NCBI GenBank assembly: GCA_016793095.1 | Contig: JAEUJQ010000047.1 | Span: 20,365-84,364 of the forward strand | Direction: 5' to 3' | DNA from: Myxococcaceae bacterium | Lineage (GTDB): Bacteria; Myxococcota; Myxococcia; Myxococcales; Myxococcaceae | DNA length: 64,000 bases | Shown: piece by piece, positions 18,006 through 27,393 of the stretch | Layout of the letters: each line of letters opens with the position of its first letter | Position numbering within the stretch: position 1 is the first letter of the stretch | The notes under the pieces: model-generated | The model's input: the letters and a program-made list of their open reading frames with translations, nothing else | Database searches by the model: none | What the model was told of the DNA's origin: nothing | Position numbers and translations under genes: made by a program

Positions 18006-18369
18006 TGGAGGCGGTGGGAATCGAACCCACGTCCGAAAGCCTTCAGCTCTAAGCCACTACGTGCGTAGTCCGCGAATCGATGACGCCACCTCGTCGTCCA
18101 CGGACGGACTCCGCGATGGCCTGACTGGGAAGCTCTCGCCCCTCCTCATCCAGTCCTGGTGAGAGGCCAGCTCGCATTGGTTCGGTCGACCCTCAGCTCA
18201 CGAGCCGAAGCTCAGGCGACCGTGCGTGAACCGTTTTTCAGGCGGCCAGCGCAAGCTCAACGTTGTCGTTGGCTTTTTTGGGTTTGCCCATTTGGATTTA
18301 CGAGTGTGATGAGCCCACTCGGCACGCGTCTCAGGGCCTCCATGCCCCCGTCGAAGCCAGGTCGCCCCC
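18006..18369 (-). ncRNA. ssrA: Transfer-messenger RNA (tmRNA)
   Basis: The minus strand starts GGGGGCGACCTGGCTTCGAC at 18369, the typical tmRNA 5' end, and finishes with the T-arm GTGGGTTCGATTCCCAC and acceptor strand CGCCTCC plus discriminator A at 18006. The 5' GGGGGCG pairs with 3' CGCCTCC, with one G-U pair. CCA is not encoded. The tag frame, GCC at 18273 to the TGA at 18240-18238, gives ANDNVELALAA, ending in the ALAA protease-recognition tail. The length is 364 nt, normal for one-piece tmRNA. Together with SmpB (not in this window) it rescues stalled ribosomes. An integrase remnant abuts the 3' end. Confidence 0.96.
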
Positions 18370-18505
18370 GGTTCGGTTGGTTGTGGCGTCAGCATCGTCA
18401 CCTGACGCCGAATGTCAACGGAGACGGCCCCACCCGCTCGATCTGACTCGCTTTTTTCAGTGCGCACAGATCGAATGCGCCCCGCTCGCCGTTCAAGGGG
18501 GTCTC

Positions 18506-21500
18506 ATGCACCTGCTCCGCTTCACTGCTCTCGCAGTCCTCGTCGTGGTGTCGCTGGCGGGCGCTCCGCCCCCCGTCAAAGACCCCGCCACCACCCAGCG
18601 CGTCGGCGGCCCGACCCGCTTCCTGTCGAGCGTCTCGACCGACAAGTCCATCTACAAGGTCAACGAGACCGTCTTCGTCCGCGGCGTCGTCCTCGACGCC
18701 AACACCCACGTGCCCGCCCCCAACGGCACCCCCGCGCAGATCGTCATCAAGGGCTCGAAGGGCGAGGTCCTCACGCAGGGCCAGTCAGTCGTCCAGGACG
18801 GCGCGTTCGGCTTCTCATACCCCCTCGGCCCCGACGCACCCGGCGGCGAGTACCGCGTCGAGGCCAGAGGCGCGTGGGGCCACGCCACCGCCGTGCGCAG
18901 GTTCGAGGTGCGCGCCTACCGCCCGCCCCGCCTCACCTCGCAGATCACCTTCCTGCGCGAGGGCTACGGCCCCGGAGACTCCGTCTCGGCCACCCTCGAG
19001 ACGAAGCGCGCCGAGGGCGGCATCCCCGTCGGCGCGAAGATCACCGTCGTCGCCCGCGTGGACGAGAAGGAGATCTCCCGCTCCACCACCACCGTCGACG
19101 CCTCGGGCAAGGCCAGCGTCACCTTCCCCCTGCCCAGGGCCATCGAGCGCGGCGAAGGCACCCTCGCCTTCACCATCGAAGACGGCGGCGTGCTCGAGAC
19201 CGCCACGAAGACCATCCCCATCCTCGTCAGCACCGTCGACGTCGCCATGTACCCCGAGGGCGGAGACCTCGTCGCCGGCCTGCCCAGCCGCCTCTACCTC
19301 GAGGCCCGCACCCCGGCGCAGAAGCCCGCCGACCTCGCCGGCGTCGTCATCGACGAGAGCGGCGCCGAGATCGCCACCTTCCGCACCGAGCACGAGGGCC
19401 GCGGCCGCGTGAAGCTCACCCCGACGAAGGGCGCGAAGTACTCGCTCAAGATCACCGAGCCCGCCGGCATCGCGAAGCGCTTCCCCCTGCCGCCCGTCGT
19501 CACCGACGGCGCCGTCATCACCAGCCTCACCGACACCTCGCCCGCGAAGGAGCCCGTCAAGGCCACCATCGCGTGGACCGGCGATCGGCTCGTCACCGTG
19601 ACGCTGCGCCAGCGCGACCGTGAGCTCGACACGGTGACGCTCGACGCCGGCAAGCAGAAGGGCGCCGACGTGTCCCTCAAGGCCGGCCAGGCCTCGGGCG
19701 TGCTCGTCGTCACCGTCACCTCGAAGGACGGCGTGCCGCTCGCCGAGCGCCTCGTCTTCCGCGAACCCGAGCAGCAGCTCGGCATCGAGCTCAAGGCCGA
19801 TCGCGAGCGCTACGTGCCCGGCGCGCCCGTGAAGCTCACCATCAAGACGACCCTCGACGGCAAGCCCGCCAGCGCCGTCGTCGGCGTCACCGTCAGCGAC
19901 GAGAGCGTCTTCGAGATCCTCGAGCGTCGCGAGCAGCCGCCCTCGCTGCCCGTCATGGTGCTCCTCGAGGCCGACGTGCAGGAGCTCGCCGACGCCCACG
20001 TCTACCTCGACCCGAAGAACCCGAAGGCGAAGCTCGCGGTCGATCTCCTGCTCGCCACCCAGGGCTGGCGCCGCTTCGCGCTCTTGAGCGTGCAGGACTT
20101 CCTCACCCGCTACGGTGACAAGGCCGAGCGCGCGCTCGCCTTCGCGCAGCCGCGGCCCCGCTACGAGGAGTTCGAAGACGCGCTGGCCGGGGCCGGGCCG
20201 CTCGCTGACGAAGGTGGCGGTCCCCGCGGTCGGCCCATGGCCATCGTGAAGCCCCGGCCCATGCCCGCGAACGCCGCGCCGCCGCCGATGCCCGCCGCCC
20301 CCGTCATGCCCGCACCACCCCAGCCCCGCCAGCCCGCGCCCGTGGTCGTCGCTGCCCGTCCCCCGCCTCCGCCCCCGCCCGCCGAGAAGCCGATCGCTGA
20401 TCGACAGCGACGCGCCGATGATCCCGCTCCTGAGGCGAAGAAGGTCGCCCGGCTCGAGGCCGGCGCTGGCCTCTTCGACAAGAACATCGCCACCGGCGAG
20501 AGCATCGCGTTCCGCTCCTTCGTCTCGGTGCGCGAGTTCGCCCACCAAGTGCGGCCCGATCGCAAGCCGAACGACCGCCTCGACTTCGCCGAGACGCTCT
20601 ACTGGAGCGCCGCGGTCCGCACGAACGCCCAGGGCGAGGCCACCGTCTCGTTCGGCACCTCCGACGCCGTCACCTCGTTCCGCGCGTCGGTCGGCGGCTA
20701 CACCGACACCGGCGTGCTCGGCAGCGCCACCTCGACGCTCAAGTCCGTGCAGCCCTTCTTCGTCGAGCCCAAGCTGCCGCTCGAGGTCACCAGCGGCGAC
20801 GTCGTGCGCCTGCCCGTCGCCTTCGTCAACGGCACGAAGGAGCCCCTCGCCAACGTCACGCTCGCGCTCGCCGCGAAGGGCGATCTCAAGTTCCAGGCGC
20901 CGGCCGCGTTCTCCCTCAAGGCCGACGCCCGCGAGCGCCGCGTCGTCGAGCTCGGCATCGGCGCCGGCACGAAGACGGCCAACCTCACCCTCACCTCGAA
21001 CGCCGGCGGCTACCAGGACGTCGTCACCCGCGAGCTGAAGGTGAAGCCGAAGGGCTTCCCGGTGGAGCAGTCCACCGGCGGCCTGCTGACGGCCAACGGC
21101 AGGGCCTCGTGGAAGGTGACGCTCGCGCCCGACACCGTGCCCGGCAGCCAGGCGACGTCGATCGCCGTCTTCCCCTCGCCGGCCGCGAACCTGACCCAGG
21201 CCCTGAAGCGCCTCGTGATGGAGCCGGGCGGCTGCTTCGAGCAGACGAGCTCCACCACGTACCCGATGACGATGGCGCTGCAGTACTTCCAGTCGCACTC
21301 GGGCGTGGACGCGGCGCTCGTGCGCGACGCGCAGGACAAGCTCGACCGCGGCTACAAGCGCCTCGCCGGCTTCGAGTGCAAGCAGAAGGGCTACGAGTGG
21401 TTCGGTGAAGATCCCGGCCACGAGGCGCTCACCGCGTACGGCGTGCTGCAGTTCACCGACATGAAGAAGGTGCGCCCGGTGGACGACGCGATGCTGGCGC

Positions 21501-22645
21501 GCACCCGCGAGTGGCTGCTCAAGCAGCGCGACGGCAAGGGCGGCTTCGAGCGCAGGCGCCGCGCGCTGCACGTCTGGGTCGAGGACAAGGACGCGTCCGA
21601 TGCGTACATCACCTGGGCGCTGCTCGAGGGCGGCGAGAAGAGCCTCACCGCCGAGGTGGCGCGCGTGAAGGACTCGGTGAAGACGACGAAGAACGCGTAC
21701 GTGGTGGCGCTCGCCGCCAACGTGCTCGCGCTCGCCGGAGACGCCTCGGGCGCGAAGGACGCGATGACGAAGCTCGCCGCCCTGCAGAAGGACAGCGGCC
21801 TCGTGGGCGGCGGCACCCAGAGCATCGTCGGCAGCACCGGCGAGTCGCTCGAGCTCGAGACGACCTCCCTCGCCGCCCTCGCGTGGATGCGCCAGCCCGC
21901 CTTCGCCCTCAACGTCGAGAAGTCCATGAAGGCGCTCGCCGACTCCTGCAAGGACGGCCGCTACGGCGCCACCCAGTCCACCGTGCTCGCCCTGCGCGCC
22001 ATCGTCGAGTTCGACAAGAAGAAGGCCGCCGAGCGCAAGCCCGGCAGCGTGAAGCTCTTCGTCGACGGCAAGCCGGTGGGCGGCGCGCAGAAGTACGACG
22101 GCAGCACCCAGGGCGCGATCACCTTCGCCGACGTGGGCGAGCTGATGGCGCCGGGCGAGCACACGCTCGAGCTGGTGCAGGAGGGCGGCTCGCCGGTCCC
22201 GTTCTCGATCGCCGTGCGCTCCAACCGCGTGAAGCCCGACTCGTCGCCCGACACCCGCGTGGCGCTCGACGTCAAGCTCGGCCAGGGCGCGCTCAAGGAA
22301 GGCGACGTCATCGAGGCCACCGCGCGGCTCACGAACCTGTCCGACGCGCCGCTGTCCACCGTCGTCGCCATCGTCGGCGTGCCGGGCGGCCTCGAGCCGC
22401 GCATCGATCAGCTCAAGGAGCTGGTGAAGGCGAAGACGATCGACGCCTACGAGGTGATGGGCCGCGACGTGGTGCTGTACTGGCGCGGCATGACGCCGAA
22501 GCAGCAGGTGCGCGTGCCCGTGTCGCTGCTCGCCGCGATCCCCGGGAAGTACACCGGGCCGGCCAGCCGCGCGTACCTGTACTACGGCGACGAGCACAAG
22601 GCGTGGGTCGACGGACTGGCCGCCGACATCGCCGCGAAGAACTGA
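18506..22645 (+). CDS. Bacterial alpha-2-macroglobulin-like protein with intact thioester
   Basis: 1,379 residues. The start at ATG 18506 follows AAGGGGG and opens a cleavable signal peptide (MHLLRFTALAVLVVVSLAG) with no lipobox. N-terminal MG-type beta domains (SIYKVNETVFVRG) are followed by a Pro/Ala-rich linker at about residues 580-640. The A2M domain contains FGTSDAVTSFRASVGGYTD, and the thioester site GCFEQ has Cys910 and Gln913. An alpha/alpha-toroid thioester domain and a receptor-binding-like domain follow. The family traps proteases by covalent capture and protects the cell envelope. Many bacterial members sit beside pbpC; none is here. At 1,379 residues it is shorter than the about 1,500-1,650 typical of enterobacterial YfaS. 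Export is clear; the target protease is unknown. Confidence 0.92.
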   Translation: MHLLRFTALAVLVVVSLAGAPPPVKDPATTQRVGGPTRFLSSVSTDKSIYKVNETVFVRGVVLDANTHVPAPNGTPAQIVIKGSKGEVLTQGQSVVQDGAFGFSYPLGPDAPGGEYRVEARGAWGHATAVRRFEVRAYRPPRLTSQITFLREGYGPGDSVSATLETKRAEGGIPVGAKITVVARVDEKEISRSTTTVDASGKASVTFPLPRAIERGEGTLAFTIEDGGVLETATKTIPILVSTVDVAMYPEGGDLVAGLPSRLYLEARTPAQKPADLAGVVIDESGAEIATFRTEHEGRGRVKLTPTKGAKYSLKITEPAGIAKRFPLPPVVTDGAVITSLTDTSPAKEPVKATIAWTGDRLVTVTLRQRDRELDTVTLDAGKQKGADVSLKAGQASGVLVVTVTSKDGVPLAERLVFREPEQQLGIELKADRERYVPGAPVKLTIKTTLDGKPASAVVGVTVSDESVFEILERREQPPSLPVMVLLEADVQELADAHVYLDPKNPKAKLAVDLLLATQGWRRFALLSVQDFLTRYGDKAERALAFAQPRPRYEEFEDALAGAGPLADEGGGPRGRPMAIVKPRPMPANAAPPPMPAAPVMPAPPQPRQPAPVVVAARPPPPPPPAEKPIADRQRRADDPAPEAKKVARLEAGAGLFDKNIATGESIAFRSFVSVREFAHQVRPDRKPNDRLDFAETLYWSAAVRTNAQGEATVSFGTSDAVTSFRASVGGYTDTGVLGSATSTLKSVQPFFVEPKLPLEVTSGDVVRLPVAFVNGTKEPLANVTLALAAKGDLKFQAPAAFSLKADARERRVVELGIGAGTKTANLTLTSNAGGYQDVVTRELKVKPKGFPVEQSTGGLLTANGRASWKVTLAPDTVPGSQATSIAVFPSPAANLTQALKRLVMEPGGCFEQTSSTTYPMTMALQYFQSHSGVDAALVRDAQDKLDRGYKRLAGFECKQKGYEWFGEDPGHEALTAYGVLQFTDMKKVRPVDDAMLARTREWLLKQRDGKGGFERRRRALHVWVEDKDASDAYITWALLEGGEKSLTAEVARVKDSVKTTKNAYVVALAANVLALAGDASGAKDAMTKLAALQKDSGLVGGGTQSIVGSTGESLELETTSLAALAWMRQPAFALNVEKSMKALADSCKDGRYGATQSTVLALRAIVEFDKKKAAERKPGSVKLFVDGKPVGGAQKYDGSTQGAITFADVGELMAPGEHTLELVQEGGSPVPFSIAVRSNRVKPDSSPDTRVALDVKLGQGALKEGDVIEATARLTNLSDAPLSTVVAIVGVPGGLEPRIDQLKELVKAKTIDAYEVMGRDVVLYWRGMTPKQQVRVPVSLLAAIPGKYTGPASRAYLYYGDEHKAWVDGLAADIAAKN

Positions 22646-22655
22646 CGCTCGTTCA

Positions 22656-23510
22656 TCAGGGCCACCGCACCATCACCACCTGCGTGCGCTCCTGCACGTT
22701 GCGCGTGGCGTCGCGGGCGAGCCCCGTCACCATGAAGCCGTACGTCTCACCCGAGACCGGCACGAAGGTGTCGAGCGGCGCGCGCTTGATGTGGCTGCCG
22801 TGCACCGACGAGCGGTTCTTGCAGGTCTGTCCGAAGCGCATCCACTCCCAGGTGGCCGCATGCCACCTGCCGTTCCGATAGACGAAGATCCACGGGTTCG
22901 CGTTGACGAAGGCGCCGACGTGGTTGAGGCCGGGCCACGCGCTGGCCTTGTCGTACTCGAGGCACACCTGCGAGGCGCCGACCTGCACCGTCGAGAGGTT
23001 CGCGGTCCGGGCCCAGCCAGACGCGTTGGTGTGCAGCCAGACGACGCCGGCGAAGTCAGCAGGCACCTGGGTGGGCGCCAGCGTGCAGCCGCTCGCCGGG
23101 TTCCCTGTGTAGCCGCCGAGGCAGGCACACGCGGCGGCGGTGCACCGCGCGTTCGCCCCGCAGCTCACGCCCGCGCAGGGATCGACGGACGGATCCGCGA
23201 CGCAGGCCGCGCCCTCCCGGTGGTACCCGCGATCACAGACACACTCGGGGGAAGGCGCGGCGACGCAGCGCGAGCTCGGGCCGCAGGCGAGGGCCGCACA
23301 GGGATCGGTCGCCCCAGCGTCTCCCGGCAACGACCCCGCGTCCGGCGTGGTCGTGGGCGCGCCCGCATCGAGTGGGGAGACGGAAGCAGGCTCCCCACCA
23401 GCGTCGGCTGACTCGCTCGCCACCAGGTCGTCGTCGCGCGCGACCTCGACGAGGCCCTCGCCGCACGCGAGGAGGAGCACCAGACAGCTTCCCAGAACCT
23501 GAAGACGCAC
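22656..23510 (-). CDS. EGF-like Cys-rich lipoprotein
   Basis: 284 residues with a lipoprotein signal (LGSCLVLLLAC). A short acidic, Ala/Asp/Gly-rich linker follows (about residues 17-68). Two EGF-like modules come next (about 69-107 and 113-142), with the C-x-C-x2-GY pattern seen as CVCDRGYHREGAAC and CACLGGYTGNPASGC. The C-terminal domain of about 130 residues (VWLHTNASGW, WEWMRFGQTCKNRS, FMVTGLARD) is not one I recognise. Such proteins are abundant surface lipoproteins of myxobacteria. It is convergent with the macroglobulin gene, 10 bp away. Function unknown; possibly adhesion or ligand binding. Confidence 0.82.
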   Translation of the reverse strand: MRLQVLGSCLVLLLACGEGLVEVARDDDLVASESADAGGEPASVSPLDAGAPTTTPDAGSLPGDAGATDPCAALACGPSSRCVAAPSPECVCDRGYHREGAACVADPSVDPCAGVSCGANARCTAAACACLGGYTGNPASGCTLAPTQVPADFAGVVWLHTNASGWARTANLSTVQVGASQVCLEYDKASAWPGLNHVGAFVNANPWIFVYRNGRWHAATWEWMRFGQTCKNRSSVHGSHIKRAPLDTFVPVSGETYGFMVTGLARDATRNVQERTQVVMVRWP

Positions 23511-23747
23511 CGTGACCTCCAGCGGGCGTCCATCGCAAGCGCTGTACCCACGAGCGGCGTGCCGCTGAGGCTGACCGATGGCTCCGATTCCAGGCGCTTA
23601 GGGGCGCTCCGCCTGTGAAATGCAGTGATCGGTGGAGCACCGCCTCGCGCTCCGGGTGGCCAGACACCAACCCGTGCCGGCGACCATCGACGACGAGCGC
23701 ACCCGGGCGCAGCTGCCCGAGATCGACGCGATCGCGAGCTGAGCGAG

Positions 23748-24362
23748 CTACTCCCGGGTGTCGTCGACGTGGTTGTGCGGCGCGCCGGGAGCGACCGGGA
23801 CGCCGTTGATCGTGCGCGCCTTCGTGGACACCGACCAGACGTCGATGGTGTCGTCGTTGTCGATGTTGCCCGCGGCGACGATGGTGATCGCGCAGTCGTC
23901 GGGGCACTTGCCGGTGACGCCCACCTCGTTCATCAGCTCGGCGGGGATCCCGCGCTCGAGGGCGTCGTTGTCGAGGTTCGGGTAGCGCGCAGCGTCGGCC
24001 TTCACGCCGGTCGCCTCCTTCGAGAGCTTGCCCGACTCGGCGAGCTCGCCGTCGGCGCTGAAGGCGATGAGGTAGCGGTTGCCGCGCTCGGGCGAGAAGC
24101 CCACGGCCTGGGGCGAGGTCGAGTACGCCTGGTTGTCGGCGAAGTACATCTGCTCGGCGGAGAAGGCCGACTTGAGCTGCATCTTCGCCTCCGACTGCTT
24201 CGCCCTCGACTGGAACTTGATGAAGTTGGGGATCGCGATGGCCGCGACGATGCCGATACACGGGCACAGGAGCGCCACCGCGACGATCGCGATCACCACG
24301 GCAGAGACACCGCTCTTCTTCGGCTGCTGAGGCGGCGGGGCTGGCATCGGGTTCGGGGTCAT
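23748..24362 (-). CDS. Type IV pilin-like membrane protein with non-canonical N-terminus
   Basis: 204 residues from ATG 24362; an upstream ATG in the same frame gives an Arg-rich extension I consider unlikely. After a cytosolic Pro-rich segment (residues 1-15, MTPNPMPAPPPQQPK), a hydrophobic helix (about 18-42) ends in IVAAIAIPNFIKFQSRAKQS, a near match to the pilin alpha-1 helix. The segment SEAKMQLKSAFSAEQMYFAD follows. The C-terminal globular part holds two Cys (KCPDDC, and earlier LCPC). The prepilin peptidase site and its Glu5 (G-FTLIE) are absent, so processing by PilD looks impossible. It is probably an inner-membrane-anchored pilin-fold protein rather than a polymerising pilin. Divergent from the M16 operon. 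Confidence 0.8.
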   Translation of the reverse strand: MTPNPMPAPPPQQPKKSGVSAVVIAIVAVALLCPCIGIVAAIAIPNFIKFQSRAKQSEAKMQLKSAFSAEQMYFADNQAYSTSPQAVGFSPERGNRYLIAFSADGELAESGKLSKEATGVKADAARYPNLDNDALERGIPAELMNEVGVTGKCPDDCAITIVAAGNIDNDDTIDVWSVSTKARTINGVPVAPGAPHNHVDDTRE

Positions 24363-24436
24363 GGCGGCGCACCGTAGGCAAGGAAGCGCACGCCGTCGCG
24401 CTTGAAGCACCCTGCCGCTGCCGCTACGCGTCGAAC

Positions 24437-25770
<1,334 letters not shown>

Positions 25771-25771
<1 letters not shown>

Positions 25772-27333
25772 TGCGCTGGTCACCTGCCCTCGTCCTGCTC
25801 GCCGCCTGCGCCACCACCCAGCCCGCGGCCCGGCTGGAGCCGACGCCCGTGAAGCCCGTGGAGGCTGCTCCCGCGACGCCGCCGCTCCCGAAGCCGCTCG
25901 CCTCGTTGCCGCCGCTGAAGCTGGTGGTGCTGCCGACGCCGGGCACGCCGATCGTCAGCCTGCGCCTCGTCTTCCGCGCCGGCGCCGTCGACGACCCGAA
26001 GGGCAAGGAGGGCCTCACCGCGCTCACCACCCGCCTGCTCGTCGAGGGCGGCACGAAGACCCTGTCGGCCGCCGAGCTGAACGACGCGCTCTTCCCGATG
26101 GCCGCCGAGCTCGAGAGCGACACCGACAAGGAGCTCACCGTCGTCGCCGGCCGCGTGCACCGCGAGCGCCTCGAGCGGTTCCTGCCGATCTTCGCGGAGA
26201 CCGTCGCCGCGCCGCGCCTCGACGCGAAGGAGCTCGAGCGCCTCAAGACCGAGCAGCTCAACGTCGTGCGCAACCGGCTGCGCAGCGAGAACGACGAAGA
26301 GCTCGGCAAGGTGACGCTCGACGCGCTGCTCTACGACGGGCACCCGTACCGGCACGCGAACGTGGGCACCGAGTCAGGGCTGCTGGCGATCACCCTCGAC
26401 GACGTACGGCATCAGTGGCGGCGCTGCTTCACGAAGGCGCGGCTCATCGTCGGCGTCGCGGGCGCGGTGGACGACGCGCTGGGGACCCGGGTGGTGAGCG
26501 CGCTGGGCGGCCTCGCGGCTGAGGGCGACCTGCCGCTCGTGATCCCCGCGCCGCCCGAGGTGAAGAACCAGACCGTCATCGTGCGGCGCGACACGAAGTC
26601 GACCGCGGGCTCCTTCGGCTTCTCGTGGCGCACGCGTCGCGACGATCCCGACTTCCCGCTCGTCTTCCTCGGGCTCTCGTACCTCGGCGAGCACCGCCAG
26701 GAGCACGGCGTCCTCTTCCGCGAGCTGCGCGATCGCCGCGGCCTCAACTACGGCACCTACGCCTATGCGGAGCACTACCGCCAGGACGGGTGGAGCTCGA
26801 TTCCCCGGCCCAACATCGCCCGCACCGTGCAGGATCTGACCCTGTGGCTGCGGCCCGTCGAGGCAAAGGACGGGGTGTTCGCGACGCGCGGCGTCCTCTA
26901 CTTCCTCGACGAGACGCTGAACCGCCCCCTGCCCGCCGAGCGCTTCGAGACGGCGAAGGGCTTCCTCACCGGCGCCACCCGCATCTGGACGCTCACCGAT
27001 CAACGGCGCCTCGGCTGGGCCATCGACGAGCTGGTCTACGGCACGCCCGGTCACCTCGACCGCGTGCGCGCCGCCATCGCGACCGCGACCGCCGAGGACG
27101 TGCAGCGCGCCCTGAAGAGGGTGCTGGACCCCGCGGCGCTGAACTTCGTCTTCGTGACGAAGGACGCGGAGGGCCTGCGTGACGCGCTGACGAGCGGCGC
27201 GCCGAGCCCCATCAGCTACGCGACGCCCCGGCCGGCCGAGGTGCTCGAGCAGGACAAGGCCGTCGAACGACAGCCGCTCCCGATGACGAAGGACCGGCTG
27301 CGCCTCATCGAGGCGAAGGACGTCATGCGCTGA
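25771..27333 (+). CDS. M16-family lipoprotein, probable non-catalytic partner
   Basis: 520 residues. The ATG at 25771 overlaps the preceding TGA (ATGA), so the two subunits are translationally coupled. It has a lipoprotein signal with lipobox LLAAC and a Pro/Ala linker to about residue 45. In the first M16 domain the zinc-binding HxxEH is missing; the equivalent segment reads TALTTRLLVEGGTKT. The second half has the substrate-binding side typical of inactive subunits (FRELRDRRGLNYGTYAYAEH, with the R/Y pair). Family knowledge: one subunit supplies zinc, the other helps bind substrate. Expected to form a heterodimer tethered by its lipid anchor. Confidence 0.9.
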
Positions 27334-27359
27334 ACCGGCCTGTAGCGGCCTGTGTTTTT

Positions 27360-27393
27360 GGGTGCACCCGTCAGGGCAGGTATAAGGGTCGAG
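27360..27393 (+). promoter_or_regulatory. Candidate sigma70-type promoter of the OmpA-like gene
   Basis: TTGGGT, a 17-bp spacer and TATAAG (about 27381-27386) resemble a sigma70 promoter. A perfect 10-bp palindrome GGGTGCACCC (27360-27369) overlaps the -35 element and could bind a regulator. The predicted transcript start would fall almost on the ATG at 27394, so the mRNA may be nearly leaderless; AAGGG at 27384-27388 could otherwise be the ribosome site. Confidence 0.4.

Noticed and set aside
18815..22597. A 1,260-codon minus-strand ORF
   Set aside because: It is the shadow of the alpha-2-macroglobulin gene, full of L/R/G/H runs without any motif.
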